Shown piece after piece: positions 34,860 through 48,738 of a stretch of 64,000 nucleotides of DNA. The translations under genes and the position numbers were made by a program. The stretch is taken from positions 127,930 through 191,929 of the forward strand of contig MNCI01011145.1 in assembly GCA_015680685.1 (NCBI GenBank), written 5' to 3'. The notes beneath the pieces were generated by a model, which saw nothing but the letters and a program-made list of their open reading frames with translations, made no database searches and was not told the DNA's origin. The DNA comes from Gnetum montanum (taxonomy: Eukaryota > Streptophyta > Gnetopsida > Gnetales > Gnetaceae). Every line of letters starts with the position of its first letter. Within the stretch, counting starts at the first letter, position 1.

Positions 34860-36300
34860 AAAACTTCAAATTTTTCTTAGAATTCTAAAGGAAAAAATGA
34901 GTCAAATCAAATTTTTGGAAGATATAAAGCCTATTTAGAGGGCCTTGGAATGCATATGATGTTCTAACTATGGAAAAGAAACATTGAAAGTCTATGATAA
35001 AGGAATCTCAAGCTAAGGAAAGTTATTAGGTATGTATAAGACGGATGAGAAGGGAATAATTTCTTAGCATATGAGTTTTTGGATGTTAAGAAAAGTTTTT
35101 ATTGATATTTACTATTCTTGGAAGGCTCAAAATAATGTGGTATTTCTTATGAAGTATGAAATACAAAAGTTATACAAGTGGATCCTCCCCAAATCAGGCT
35201 CTAGCCCTTAGTATCCTTGCATAACCACATCTCAAAGTGTCTATAAGCACTCAAGGAGTTGAATGCAATGCATACCTTGTTTAGCAAAATACACATATTA
35301 GCAATACTAGGTTAAAAAATTTACACTATATTATACAAAATCATAAGCTATGATTAATTGTATAGTCAAGTGGAATGGAGTATAGAAATGATTGCTAAAA
35401 TTGGAATAAGAGGTGTCTTACCATAGGCATAATAAATTCTTGTGGTTTATTGATGATTAAAGTAATCATTAACCTTTCTCTCCAAGCTCCAAACCAAGTT
35501 CAGACCACTGTCCAATGACATTACATTGTTTCACCTTTCAAATTCACAACCATAAGACTATCATAATTTCAAGAAGTATCATCACTTGGCGTTTTGTCCA
35601 AGGGAGGAGTTTTATACATTGCACCTTATTATATTTTTGAAATTTCTAAAAAGCCACCTACCTTTAGGCATGGGTAACATGTCTTTCTGGTGGGACCTCT
35701 AGGAAATTATTATATGCATGTATTTTATTTTTATCTATGTTAGCCTTACCAGAGGACTACCTTTAGGCATGGACAACATGTCTTTCTAGTGACATGGTAA
35801 GGCAGCACTTATTGTACTCTTACTTCCATTTTTCATTCGATCTACAAGGATATAATTACAAACTTAGTAACATGAGAGAACATACAAAAGTAATTCAAGA
35901 GATTTCACAAAGCCGCTTGATGTCATACCCTTTACATTCCCACTTGGTTCTTTACTTTTCTATCCAAGAATAATGATCAAAAGTTTATTCTTAGTTTTAT
36001 GATGAGAAAGAATATCATCATGGCCATGGTAATATTTAGTTTTCTATGATTATATGTCATTGTACTTTGGTTACAATATTTCACACTACTTCAATAATTC
36101 TTTTTAATTTAGCTGGAATTATCAATCAAGTTTATCTTTCTATGATTGATGATGAAATGATGGTAGAGTTAGCATCAAGAATGAGGTTAGTTGATTACTA
36201 GGAAATCTTGAATGTTAAGTCACTACCTTCAAGCTATAACAAATGAAGCTTTCATCTCAAAGCCTAACCCAAGGGAGAGAAAGATTATAGGTGAGATAGA
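34860..36300 (-). other. Linker of element F
   Basis: No gene is seen. It contains the family linker blocks: CAAGTGGATCCTCCCC near 35176, and a stretch near 35860-36020 (GATGTCATACCCT, CTTAGTTTTATGATGAGAAAG) that matches the complement of the linker of C at 62190-62270. Confidence 0.6.
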
Positions 36301-37269
36301 GCTTTAGATTTTACTATGTCCAAAAATTCAAAGGTTGTTTATTGATGGAACTTTGGCATTAAAAAATAAAATTAAAACTTAAATGGTGCAAACCCCAATC
36401 ACAATAAGTAGTTAATTCCCTTAGAACACAACTTTACTGAAGTCAAAAGATAAGGAAGCATGAACAATATAGAACAATTATTTATTCAATGCCAAAATTA
36501 GAGTATAAATGCTAGAAGTACAATACAATCAAGGACCTAGAATAAGACCCAAGACAATCCTCTCTCACTCTCATAATCCTCAAGGTAAATTCTCAAGGTG
36601 AGAAACACAATGTAACCTAACAATTGAGATACTCTTCTCCACTCAAGAGCTTCTAATGATATGGAAGATAGGGCCTAAACACTATTGAACCATCTTTGAT
36701 TTTTATATAACCTCAAATGACCATTCCTCTACCTCTTGGAAATTGTGCGTTTTAAAATTTTGATTCTTTTTCAAAACTACAAGCACCTACAAATCACAAC
36801 GACTTGCATCTCACAAACTATGACAAGATTATGCCTCATAGCTCTTCACAATGGTAAACCGTGCTAATTTCCAATCATTGTCTCTTCTAGGATTGCAATA
36901 ACTAGTAGCTTGCAATTCATTGGCTACAAATGGACTACAACTCACACTCTCAATTTTTGATCTCTTGTGTTCACATCAGTCTTGGACTACAATGTAGAAC
37001 ATGAAACATAAAAGATTTACCCTTAGGCAACCAATTGTAGCAGCTCGAAATTACAAATAGGTGCCTCCTATGAGTCACAATGGCCTTGTAGTTGATTAAA
37101 CTAACCTATATAAATAACAAAATTAACTCTAAAAAGAAATAAAAACATAATTATTTAACTCGTATGACTCCGAAGAACATTGATGATGCAAAATATAACA
37201 AAACGATGGATTGCTATCCTCATCATTTTCCTTATCCTTAGAAAAACACTTGGACTCAAGTAGGTTTCA
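36301..37269 (-). repeat. Possible 3' LTR and 3' noncoding region of element H
   Basis: No coding trace. It lies directly downstream of the integrase end of H on the minus strand, where a 3' LTR is expected, but I cannot define its ends and see no second copy. Confidence 0.3.
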
Positions 37270-39490
37270 CATTTGGAATGGCATCAAGCCTACACATACC
37301 CAAATCACTTTCAACAATCTACCAACAATTCCGAGGCTCCTCATCATTCCAATGGATTAGGTACTTATGTCTCTTTCTTTCTCTTATTCTAATAGCCTCT
37401 CTTCATTGTAGAATAATTGGCTTTCTAGACATGCCTAATGTGGCACCTTCAGTTACATCTTTGAGAACCTCCTCATTATCCTTCAAGTCTAATACAAGTA
37501 CCTTTCTATAGTATGAAGTTATATATAAAACATTAAAAACACTAGAAAAATGGCACATCATAAGTACTATTGAGTTCATAGGCATTTTCATTGATCTTGG
37601 CCCTAATTTAAAATAGATCAACTCTCCTTGATTTAAGATTGGATTAGATCACATTCCTTAATTTCTTCTTACCCAAATGAAGCCAAACATAGTCATTAAC
37701 TTCAAAATTCTCTTCCTCTTTTCATAATTTTTATTAATAGTAAACTCTTTTGCCTTATTTTTAATCTTTGCCTTTACTTGCTTATGCAAGTTTTGCATAC
37801 TTTACATAAAATCTAAATTGACATGAGCACAACCATTAAATTTTATCAATTTATCTACCATTTTAGGATTATACTCATAATTCTCCATAAATGAACCTTT
37901 ATCAATGTTGAAATGAAAAGAATTTTTATAGCTAAGTTTAGCCTAAGCCAAGATAATTTCCATTCTATTTAGCTAATCCTCACAAAGACATCTTAAAATA
38001 TTTAGCAATGATTTACTCACAACCTCTATTTATCCATTACTTTGTGGGTGATAGATAGTTAAAAAGAACAACTTGGTACCTAAGAACTTCCATAATAACA
38101 TCCAAAAGTGACTTGTAAATCTCACATCTCTATCTCTCACAATGTTTAAAGGAATTCCATGTCATCTAACATGCTAGAAAAACAAATGAATAACATGAGA
38201 TGTATCATTGCTTCTTTTACAAGAAATGAAATGTGCCATTTTGGAAAAATCTATCCATTATAACAAAAATAGAATCATATCCAAATTATGTTTCTGGAAG
38301 TTCACACATAAAATTCATAGAAATACTCTCTCATGAAGCATTAGAAATTGAAAAAGTTAAATAGTGACCAACAATAACTTTTCCTCTAAATTTTTGACAA
38401 ACATGATACTCCCTAACAAAATTATTTGCATCATTTCACATATCTAGCTAGAAATAGCTTTTTGTAATAAGCTTATATGTCTTGGTCTTACCCATATGTC
38501 TAGCCATACCACAAGTATGCTTCTTATACAAAATATTTGACCTAAAATTACAACTGAGCACACATACCTTATCATTCTTGGAGAGAAGTCCATGCTATAG
38601 ATGATAGTCTCTACACCTATCCACTCTACTAAGTAATGAAGTATTAGGATCCTTCCAAATCTTACTAAAGCCATCATCAGCTTTATACAAAGAAGTAAAA
38701 ATCTTAAGTCCCTCTACTTGTCCACATACCACATTAATTTTTTCACTTTTGTGGTTTAGCACAAAGTGAAAATCTTGGAGCTACTCTACCCATTTCATAT
38801 GCTTGACACTTAGCTTCTTTTGTGAATTCATAAATTACAATGCTTGTTAATTAATCAAAAGTAAAAATTTAGTTCCCAACAAGTAAGGTCTCCAATGTTT
38901 AATAGTTTGAAGTCTAGCATACAATTCCTTTTCATAGACACTATACTTTTATCTTGATTCATTTATCCTCTATAAGAAAAATGGAATGGTCTTATCTTCT
39001 TAGGATAAAACATCATTAACCTTAGGTTGACTTGCATTCACCTCCACTTCAAAACATTTGGCAAAGTTTGGAATGGCAAGCACAAAAACACTAAAATATT
39101 TTGTATTCAAGGCTTGGAATAATATCTCTTTCTTATCACCCAAAATAAAATCTTTACTTTTTTTCAAATAAGAAATAATTAACCATGCAATAGCACTAAA
39201 ATGTTGAATAAATATCCTATAAAAACTAGCTAGCCTAAGAAAAGATCTTACCTCTCCAACATTCTTTAGTGAAGGCTAATCTCTAATTACCTTGCTCTTA
39301 TTAGGCTCATCCTTCACCTGGTTTTTGTAGATGGTATGACCCAAATACATACATTTCCTTTAGAGGAAGTGGAATCTCTTCACATTTACTACTAACTAAG
39401 CAACATGTAATTCGGAAAACACTTTCCTCAAATGTTATACATGCTCATTTTCATTGGAACTGTAAACAAGAATTATCATCATCATCATCC
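37270..39490 (-). pseudogene. pol of element H (RT C-terminus, RNase H, integrase), Ty3/gypsy
   Basis: On the minus strand the sequence begins at the RT catalytic box (DDILVYS, first residues disrupted at the LINE junction), then CMYLGHTIY, VRSFLRLASFYR and an RNase H region (KELYARLQTIKHWRPYL). Integrase follows: VIMDRFSKMAHFI, PLNIVRDRDVRF, and an NG near IYHPQSNG. After it is a C-terminal stretch ending in a decayed S-F-V-segment near 37403-37621. The style is that of chromoviruses and clearly differs from elements A-G. No chromodomain is recognisable. Many stops. Confidence 0.75.
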
Positions 39491-40905
39491 TAGTCTTATC
39501 ATAATAAAATAGGGTTAACTATATGCGATCTTCTTTTTCATTCACCTCTATAAATGTTAGATCTTTTTTTATTTGCATGTTCATCAAATCAACTTCAAAT
39601 GTTTATTTCCATGTCTTCTTTGGTCTTCCTTTCTGTGGCTTTTTTAGAATAGTGATCTAATAACTTTGTTTATCAACTCATTATTTGATCTTCTTTGCAC
39701 ATGTCCAAACTATCTAAGCTACCATATATGTTTGTATTATGTAATTTATCTCTTATGGTAACATTTAACATTCATTGAAGCATTTCCCTTTCTTCCACTC
39801 TAATATATTATTTATGCCTCTTTTGTAATGTCCAACATTCAACACCATATAAGATAGTAGGTTTGATTATTGTCCTATATAATTTCCTCTTTAATTTTAC
39901 TGGTATTTTTTTATTACATAGTACATCACTAGCTTAACTCCATTTTGACAATCCTACCTCAATTCTATTTCTTATATCTTTCTTAATTTCACCATTTGAT
40001 TGTGGAATTGATCCTATGCAACATAACTATTTATAGTGAGAGACTTCTTTGCCTTGAGTTGTCGCTTCTATTTCACCACTATTTATGCTATTATTAAAAT
40101 TACATTTTATGTATTCTACCTTACTTCTACTAATTTTTAAGATTTTTGATTCTAGAGAATGTCTCCACTTCTCTAGTTTAGAAGCAATATTTTCAAGGGT
40201 TGTATCATTTGCAAATAGCATAAACTAAGGGATTTTATCTTGTATCTTCTTTGTTAATTCATCCATAATAATGGAAAATAAGCATAGGCTAAGTGCAAAC
40301 CCTTGATGTAAACCTACTACAACTAAAAAATTAGATGTTGTTCCACAAGTTGTTCTAATTTTAGTGGTAGCTCCTTCATAAATTGCTTAAATCACTTTAA
40401 TATATTTGTTACAAATGTTTTTCCTTTACAAGCCCATCAAATAATATCTTCAAATTCTCTATCATATGCTTTTTCCAAGTCAATGAAGATCATATGTAGA
40501 TTTTTTCTATGTTTTTCAAATTTCTTCATCAATTGTTGTATCCATAAAAAAATCTCTATAGTTGATTTTCCTAGGATAAATCCAAATTGATTTTCTAATA
40601 CTGTTCATTCAAGTCTAAGATGTTGCTCTATGACTCTCTTCAAAAGCTTCATAGTATGGGTCATTAGCTTGATCACTCTATAGTTTGCATAATTTTGTAC
40701 ATCTCCATTATTTTTTTAAATAGAAGAAATAAATATTTTTCTCCAATTGTTGTATATTTCTCCATTCTTTAAAATTTTCTTAAATAAGTATGTAAGCCAA
40801 GAAACTCCTATATCTCTCAATGCTTTCCAAGCTTCTATAGGAATGTTTTCTGATTTAATAGCTATTCCATTTTTCATCTTTAATAAGGTTTCCTTCAACT
40901 CAAAA
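39490..40905 (-). mobile_element. LINE fragment (RTE/L1-like reverse transcriptase)
   Basis: The minus strand encodes pieces of a non-LTR RT: IPIEAWKALRDIGVSWLT (within 40716-40898), then MLFANDTTLENI with LEKWRHSLESK (within 40027-40221), then ILYGVECWTLQKRH (near 39785-39850) and RPKKTWK (near 39620). The catalytic ADD is now AND. A GATGATGATGATGAT stretch marks the 3' end, inside the catalytic box of the H RT. It is 5'-truncated and cut by the deletion at about 40905. Confidence 0.8.
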
Positions 40906-43060
40906 AAGGAAAGGCAAACACTTCTCTAGGGACTTTTCCTTTGATGACACTCCTTTCTTTGACTTTGGTCAAGGGGACCTTAACCAAAACATGCAATCCA
41001 CAATTCATAATCCTAGTTTTGGTTGGAATGGATCTAATAACAAAAATGAATCTGGAGAAGCAAGTCATGACAAAGAGGCAAGTGGAAGTCACGATCATGA
41101 TCGTGGTTGTAATCATCAAAGAGAAGGTAGTAGGCACTGACACGATGCAAGCCCTTCTCCTCTTCTCCTTCGTCATCTTCTTCTTCTTCTTCTTCTAGCT
41201 TAGATCATGGCTATAGAGGGCATGATCATGATGGAGGTGACCAACGGGATCAAAACAATAGAAGGAACCATCGGGATAGTCACGATTGGAGGTGTGGACA
41301 ATCCAAAGGGACCCACCACCATGAAAGAAGGGTTAGTAGAGAACATCATAGGCACCATCACTATGGCCTTGATGAACATATACTTGCCACTTGGATCATG
41401 TTAAACATTGTAGAGGTCGTGAGGATTCCAACAAGGCATGTAAAGGATAGCAGAAAAAAGAGGTTGGACATGAACAACATCCCTCGGTTTGAGGGAACAT
41501 ACAATGTTGATCCTCAAAATCATCTCCAAGCCTTCCAAGATGCATGTGTCTTATAGAATATTGAGAATGATTGGTAGAAGTTAAAATTATTTTCAAGGAC
41601 ACTCATTAAGGAAGCAAAAAATTGGTACTAGTCCTTGGAACTGAAATCAATCAGGTGGTGGAGTATGATGTTAGAATTGTTTAATGACAAATATCAAATG
41701 TACTCCTGAGTGTCTAACCTAAGGAAGCAGATCCAAGGGTGGAAACAAAAAAACCATAAGCCCTTGGATGTTACTATTAGCCGATACTACTCTTTGTTGC
41801 ATAAGTCTCCTAGCCATAAATATTCTCAACTTGATCAACTCCATCATATTATAGATAGGCTACAATCCGAAACAAGGAAAACCCTTGGCATCTATGCTCA
41901 AGGGAGACTAACAAAGTTAAGTGCCCATTGGATCCAAAAGTTAATTAAGCAAGTAGCTAGGGAGGAGGAAGAATTGAGAAAGTGAGAAAGTGCAAAGGAA
42001 TACAATAGGGACCCTTCCATTCACAAAATGAGGGTTTGATTTTGTGATAGTGAGGATGAGTCAACAAGAGATGAGGTGGCTAATCATAAAACCTTTCCAC
42101 TTCAAAAATTTTAGTTTGAAATTATAACTAAGGTTCTTCACCAATTATGGGACTCCATGGATAATAATTTTCAAGTTGTTTTAAACATTGTTGAAGAGTC
42201 TAAGGAACAAAGTGGTAACCATGAGCACTGGAGATGTAAGGAAGCTGAACATGCCATATCCAAGGATAAGGATAAGATGGCTATGATAGAGATGGTTGCA
42301 AATAGTGAATTAGATGATGATGATGGGTGTGATTTCTACCAGTATGAACATCCCAAGGAATGTTATCCAATTGTGTCACACTTTCAGGAATCTAGGGTGT
42401 ATGCCTTGCATCCACGACTTGCACAAAGGCAAACATCCAAAAGATTGCCTTATCCACAAGGTGACTCTTGACAGTTCTACCAACCATAGTAGTATTATCC
42501 AAGTGGAACTCCACCACAACCTTATGAATTGTACTAGCAGTGGCAGCAATAACAATTGTGGGCATTGGCACCTTTAAGACAACAGTACCCCTACTAGCAA
42601 CCACATCCTTATGGTTATTATGTTTAACAACCTTCATCTCCACGGGATACTTCTGGTCATGTTGCTACTTACCAACCTCACCACTACCCTCCTAAAGTTT
42701 ACCAACCACCATATTCAAGGAAGGACACCACCTAATATCCTCATGATCCTCCTATTCTTGCACCTACTCCTCTGCCTCCTACATAGCTACCACTTGCTCT
42801 ATTCATGTAGAGCGAATTGTCTACCCAACCATAGCAAAGAAATGCTATGAGGACAATTAATTTGCAACTGGTTAGCCAACCAAGTGGGTCAAAATCATGA
42901 TCAAAGAAAGGATCCTTCTTCTAACCTCAAAATCCACCAAAGCCCTCATACACACTAGTGGTTTGTGGCCTTGCTCCTCCACCTTCCTTTGCATCACCTT
43001 TATCTGAGTTCCCTTCAAACCAAAATCTCTCTCAAATTCATATAGTTATGTTGACCCATG
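40906..43060 (+). pseudogene. gag of element B, 5'-truncated
   Basis: It opens in the charged Ser/His/Asp/Arg-rich region (about 41040-41340, including a TTC/TCT run encoding Ser). The core follows: NNIPRFEGTYNVDPQNHLQA (about 41480-41540) and the well kept 41710-41985 segment (LRKQIQGWKQKNHKPLDVTI, HHIIDRLQSETRKTLGIYAQ). The knuckle region 42300-42370 reads CDFYQYEHPKECY, with its second Cys lost, followed by a Pro/Tyr-rich tail. Stops are frequent. Confidence 0.75.
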
Positions 43061-46000
43061 TTGTATCTGATTGAATTTGAGCCAGTAACCTACCTAGGAA
43101 GTTAGCCGATCTTGGGAGTTCCTTAGTATATTTCCAAATTACTGGGAATGAGCCTTGTAAAGCTCTTCTTAACTTTGGTTCCAATGTTAATCTAATCTTG
43201 CATGAGATGTACACTATGTGGAACATTCCTCCCTTGAAGAAGAGAAACATTAGGCTAGAGTTGGCAAAACAGTCCATCACTATTCCATTGGGACTAGTAG
43301 AAGACATCATGACCACTGTTTGTAGGTTGTCATATCCAACCAACTTCCTATTAATCAAGGTGGGGAACTACAGGAGGACTTCCCAATTATTATGGGAAGG
43401 GTGTGGTTAAGCACTATTGATGCAAAAATGGGCATTAAAGATATTTCCTTAGAGATATTCAAATAAAATGAATTTTGGAACATTGAGAAGAAGACGGTTC
43501 CATGTATTGCGTACAAAAATTTAGGGTGCCATTGTGTGCAAAAGATATGGTCAATGAAATAAACATCTATCTCTGCATGCAAGTAGTGTGCACCGGAAGT
43601 TGAAATCCAAAACTTTCTACTGCTAATAATTGATTCTAGCAGTAGTACATTGTGCATGGAACCTACTAAGGGCCTAACATGTGATTATGTTACAATTATG
43701 AATGAACTCGAGCAAGTTCATCACCAGCCTCTACAAGAGTAAATGATTATATCAATTGGGAAGAGTTGGAGATTCCTAACAATTTCAAATAGGAACCTCT
43801 TGAATTAAAGACACTATCGACTAGAATGGAATATGTGCTCTTAAAAAATAAAAAGTCAATCATTATTAATGCCAAACTTTCTGCATGCCAAAAGAAGATG
43901 TTGATAAATGTTATGGAAAAATGGTCAGCAGCCTTTGCCTAGTCATATTCTAAGCTTACAAGAATAGATCCAAGAATATGCCAGCATCAGATATACACTG
44001 ACCTTACCATTAAGCCGAAATGACAACCGTACTGGCAATTGAATCCCAAATTAAAGTAGATTGTCAAAGAGAAGATCAAGCAACTCCTCAAGGCAGGATT
44101 CATCTATCCTATTGTAGATAGTGACTGGGTTAGCCCACTCATGATCATGCCCAAGAAAGAAGGCAAATGGCAAGGGTGCATTGACCTCCGATTGCTTAAT
44201 ATGGCAACTTTCAAAAATCATTTTTTGTTATCCTTTGTTGACCAAGTGCTGGACACCATTTCTAGGCATAGCTACTATAGCTTTTTTGATGGTTATAGTG
44301 TATATAACCAAGTCCAAATCGCACCAAAGGACCAAGAGAAGATGACTTTCACAAGTCCTAGGGGAACTTTCACTTACCGTCAAATGTCATTCAGTCTATG
44401 TAATGCCCCAGCTATATTTCAATGATTAGTAGTTAGCATTTTCCAAAAACAAATTGGTAGTGGGATAGAATTCTTCATGGATGAATTTTTTACCTGGAGC
44501 TACGTTCAAGCAAGCCCTGGACCATCTTGAGTAGGTGTTGAGGAGATGTGTCGAAACAAACCTTCAGCTCAATTAGGAAAAGAGCCATCTTATGGTTCAA
44601 GAAGGCATAGTCTTAGGGTATTTTATCTCAAAAGCAAGAATCAAGGTGGACTTTGAAAAGATAAGGGTCATCCAAGGAATAATGTGTCAACCACAAATAG
44701 TTAAAGAACTGTGGTCATTCCTTAGTCATACTGGCTACTACCAGTGCTACATCGAGAACTTTTCCAAAATTGCCAAGTCGTTGTTTGAATTAACAAAAAA
44801 AGATGCACCATTTGTTTATACCCCTACATGTGAAATAGCATTTCAACAACTAGAGTAGAAGCTTGTTGAGACCCTAATTCTACAAGCACCTGATTGGTCT
44901 AGGCCATTTCGTGTGATGACCGATCCATCAAATTATGCTTTGGGGGTAGTGCTTACACAGATGGATGATCAAAGACATCCATATTATATTCACTGTGCAA
45001 GCTGAACTACATCACTATGGAAAAAGAGTTCATGGCGATGGTATTTGCCTAAAAACATTTAGGAACTATGTGCTTGGTTATAAAGTGTTCGTGCATATAG
45101 ATTATAGCGCCATCCAATTTTTAATGAAAAAACCAATGGTGAGCCCTTCTGTCATATGGTGGCTCATGATTTTACAAGATTTTAATCTCACAATGGTAGA
45201 TCAAAAGGATGTGAAAAATGTAGTCACTGACCACTTATCACAACTAAGATTGAATGACAAGGAGAAAGAGATTCCCTTATCTGATCAATTTCCTTATGAA
45301 TATCTCTTTGTAGGGGCTATTAATGCATAAATGCCTAATGAACCAAGATGGTATGATGTCATTCTTACTTATCTTCTTAAGCAAGAACTACCGCAAGGGC
45401 TAGACACCCAGAAGAAACAACAGTTTCTTCACCAAGTTAAGCATTTTATGGAAATCAATGGGAACCTTTACAAAGTAGGTTTTCATGGCCTAGTACGTTG
45501 GTGTGTGCTTGACATGGATCAACTGTGCATTCTCCAAAATACTCACAAAGGCCCTTATACAGGCCATTATGTTGGGAGATGCACAACCATAAAAATCCTC
45601 ATGGCAAAATATTATTGACCAACAATCTTTAGAGATGCACACCAATTCATCCATGCTTGTGATTGTTATCAGAGAGATGGTGGAATGATAACTTGAATGG
45701 AGGGGCCATAGTAATGGATTCAACCTCTCAAGAAATTTGATATTTGGGGCATTGACTTTAGGGATCCCATTGCACCTATGTTAAATGGAAAGGTGTATAT
45801 AATAGTCATGGTTGACTATTGCACTAAGTTGGTAGAAGCAATAGCTATCACTGACTGTACATCCACTACTGTTTCTCAATTTGTACAACAAAACATCATA
45901 AATAGGTTTGGTATGTCTCATGCATTAATTTCTAAGAATGGAACTCATTTCATAGGTGCCACTTTCTGAAACCTTATGCAGTGCTTGGGGGTTGAGCACA

Positions 46001-46715
46001 AACTCATAACACCTTATCACCCTCAAGCTAATGGTCAAGTTAAAGTCACTAATTAGGAGATTACAAAAATTCTAACATGCACTATTAGCAAGTACTGAAG
46101 GAACTAGAGCACCAAACTCAACAATGCCCTTTCGGCCTATCACTCCACATGGAATCTTCCCATAGGTTATTCTCCCTATGAGCTCATGTACGGAAAACTA
46201 CCAACACTGTCCATTCAATCTGAGCTCCATACACTCTCTACAGCCTATGACCTTGACATGGATCTCTAAGTCTAGCATAAAAGGAAAGATTAATGAACCT
46301 CCACTTGCTAGATAAAAATCAATTAATGACCTTTTCATCCAACAAAGTACATAAGGCATTCAACAAGAAATGCCATGACCTCAAAATAAGAAAAGTCAAG
46401 TTTTAACCAGGAGACAAGGTTCTCTACTGGAATCCTGCACACATACCTGTACAAACCAAGTTTTAAATGTTGTGGGAATGACCTTACATTATTAAAGAGA
46501 CTTTTCCATCTAGGGTCATGATCATATATAAGCCTGATAGCCTAGACAAGGAGCAATTAGTCAAGATCCAACAACTAAAACCTTTCCATGAGCCCAAGCC
46601 AACCAATTCAACAGACACCTCACAAGATGGACAACCATGCTCAATCTTTTGGATCTCCTCCTTCCAACTTAGTCATGGGAGAGATGGCCATCCATACTAA
46701 CACTTTAAGGAACTC
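43061..46715 (+). pseudogene. pol of element B
   Basis: Protease near 43130-43200 reads CKALLNFGSNVNLI (Asp to Asn). RT at 44141-44425 is well preserved (KKEGKWQGCIDLRLLNMA, YNQVQIAPKDQEKMTFTSP), but the catalytic box is FFMDEFF, with the second Asp as Glu, near 44470. RNase H is near 44900-45060 (VMTDPSNYALGVVLTQMD). The integrase zinc-binding region is at 45331-45700 (THKGPYTGHY, HACDCYQRD). The integrase core at 45778-45969 keeps MVDYCTKLVEA but has SKNGTHF where an Asp is expected. The end aligns with that of D (QSFGSPPSNLVMGE near 46630). It cannot be active. Confidence 0.85.
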
Positions 46716-47448
46716 CTTAATCTTTCAACCTTTTGTTTTATACATTTTTTGTTTTACCACTTTTTGTTTTTCATATTCTTTGTTTTATATCTTTTTTTTT
46801 AGGTTAATAATCTTTTCTGAGTTTTTGTTTTATACCATCATTAGTATATTTAATATTTCTTGAATATCTTTTACTTTCTTTTATATTTTCTCCTGTTTGA
46901 TGTAATTTTCTACTCTTTTTGCTAATAAGGTGCCAGGTACAATGGTAATGTGCTCCTTAATGGTGGTATGTATCATTTGTGATTTGATTATGGGTGTCTA
47001 GTTTTTGACTTTGAATGTCATTACTAATAACTAGGACATGGTTTCTTTTCATGTAACAGGAAATGAGTCCACATCATCCACCGATCCACACACTCTATTG
47101 TTTTCCTTGTTTTGGAAACATGCAGTCCCTTTTTCATTAATACAACTTTAATAAATTTATGACTTGTGTAGTTTCCAAAATTGGGAAGGATTCAAAGGTT
47201 CAAATAGGATGTGGCTTCAAAGGGATGTAGTATTCTTCATGCTTTTTCATTTTCCTATGTGTGGGGGTGTTCTCATGAACTTCTCACCGTTCCATGTCAT
47301 TCCACAATAGGAAGTTGAATAAGTCCTTGCATGGTGTAGTCCTCATCAAATAAATAAATAAATATGAGGATTCAAAGCACACCACTTGGAAAAAATAAAT
47401 GAAAAAACACATGGTTCTTTTTATGGTATGGTTTCCATTCAAAAAGAA

Positions 47449-47491
<43 letters not shown>

Positions 47492-48738
47492 CATGTATGT
47501 ATGTATATAAAATATGGGAATTCAAAGCACACCCCTTAGACCAAATAAAACAGCTACAAGCACTGGTTATGGTACTTATCTTTTCTCCTCTAACTAAGGC
47601 CCTTTCTCACTTCCTACTTCTTCTCCAATTTGGAATAGTGGTTATTTTGTGGGAGCATTCTTATGTCTCAGGGAATGGACTAGTCTTACAATGTCGATGC
47701 AAAGTCACTAAAAGTGGTTGATTTTGGTCTGGACTAATGATGGATCCTACTAAGTCATTTAATCACAAACTTCACCAGGGACTTCATGTGACCATAATTA
47801 GGAACTCCATTCCATTCTCTCTCTCATCCATCTATTTTTTTCATGTCTCACCTCACTATTTGTTTCATGTTTTGATTCGATGTTCTGGTTTGATGTGTTG
47901 AGATTCTTAATCAGTTACTTCTGGGTTTTTGTACTTAACCTTCCATAACCATTAATCATCCATGGAGCCCACGGACTCCTTGGTTTGAAGTTATGCAAGG
48001 GCATAAAAGGATTGTGCCTACTTTATGGAGGACCCACTTGCATATCTTTTGGTTTGGTTAAGTTAAGTTCTTTAACCTTAGACATTTTTACAATCAAATT
48101 ATTTTTATTTTACCCCATCAATGCCATCCAATTGTGTGCATCTTCACAACTATTGTTAGTGAATTCTTTCTTTGTATTGTTGTGAATTTATATACCCTCT
48201 TTTCAGTATTCCTTATGTTAAGCTTTTTTTGAATTTTATGGACTGCTTCTGTTACCTAACCTATTTATCAATCTTACCACTAACATTATCAAGCAACCAA
48301 TCTACCACAATCACAACTTCGCTAGGTATAACCACTGATGAAACTTTACACTTTATATATTAATCCTTGATTTTTTTTTTTATTGTAGTGGGAAGCATGG
48401 ACTGGAAGTCAGACTATTTTCATCAAGGATGATGCAGAAATATCATTCACGAGAGATTGTTCATGACCACTAGATCTCTTCTACCTCTTCCTCATTCTTC
48501 TATTATCAAGAGGGGTTGGATGTCCATTGGATCCAAGGGTGTTCTTTCCTATTATCATGAACACATAATTTCATACACAATTGTAATGATGTATGCTTGG
48601 GCACTTCTATATTTGTCTATTTCCTCTATGTCACTCTACATGTTAGTCAAACATTCCATACCTCCTAATATATTTTGTAAGGAACTTGTTCCTCTTCTTC
48701 TGTACTTGAGGACAAGTTTTCATTTAGTTATGGGGGTA
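46716..48738 (+). other. Linker, 3' noncoding region and polypurine tract of element B
   Basis: A T-rich tract (46730-46920) follows pol. Shared linker blocks include CCTTGCATGGTGTAGTCC (about 47324) and TTTATGGAGGACCCACTTGC (about 48023). An AT/GTAT microsatellite occupies 47453-47508. The end carries TTGAGGACAAGTTTTCATTT and the tract ATGGGGGTA at 48730-48738. No P2 or ORF2 was found. Confidence 0.65.

Larger units (their letters stand above)
30968..36300 (-). mobile_element. Element F: 3' part of an ORF2-bearing retrotransposon
   Basis: On the minus strand it retains linker, P2, ORF2, polypurine tract and 3' LTR. Gag, pol and the 5' LTR are not found; the right edge near 36300 meets element H. 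The layout matches element A over the shared part, but the sequence is much more diverged. Confidence 0.75.

Noticed and set aside
47284-47721. Open frames across the AT/GTAT microsatellite in the linker of B
   Set aside because: They are made of repeat-encoded Tyr/Ile runs in noncoding linker.
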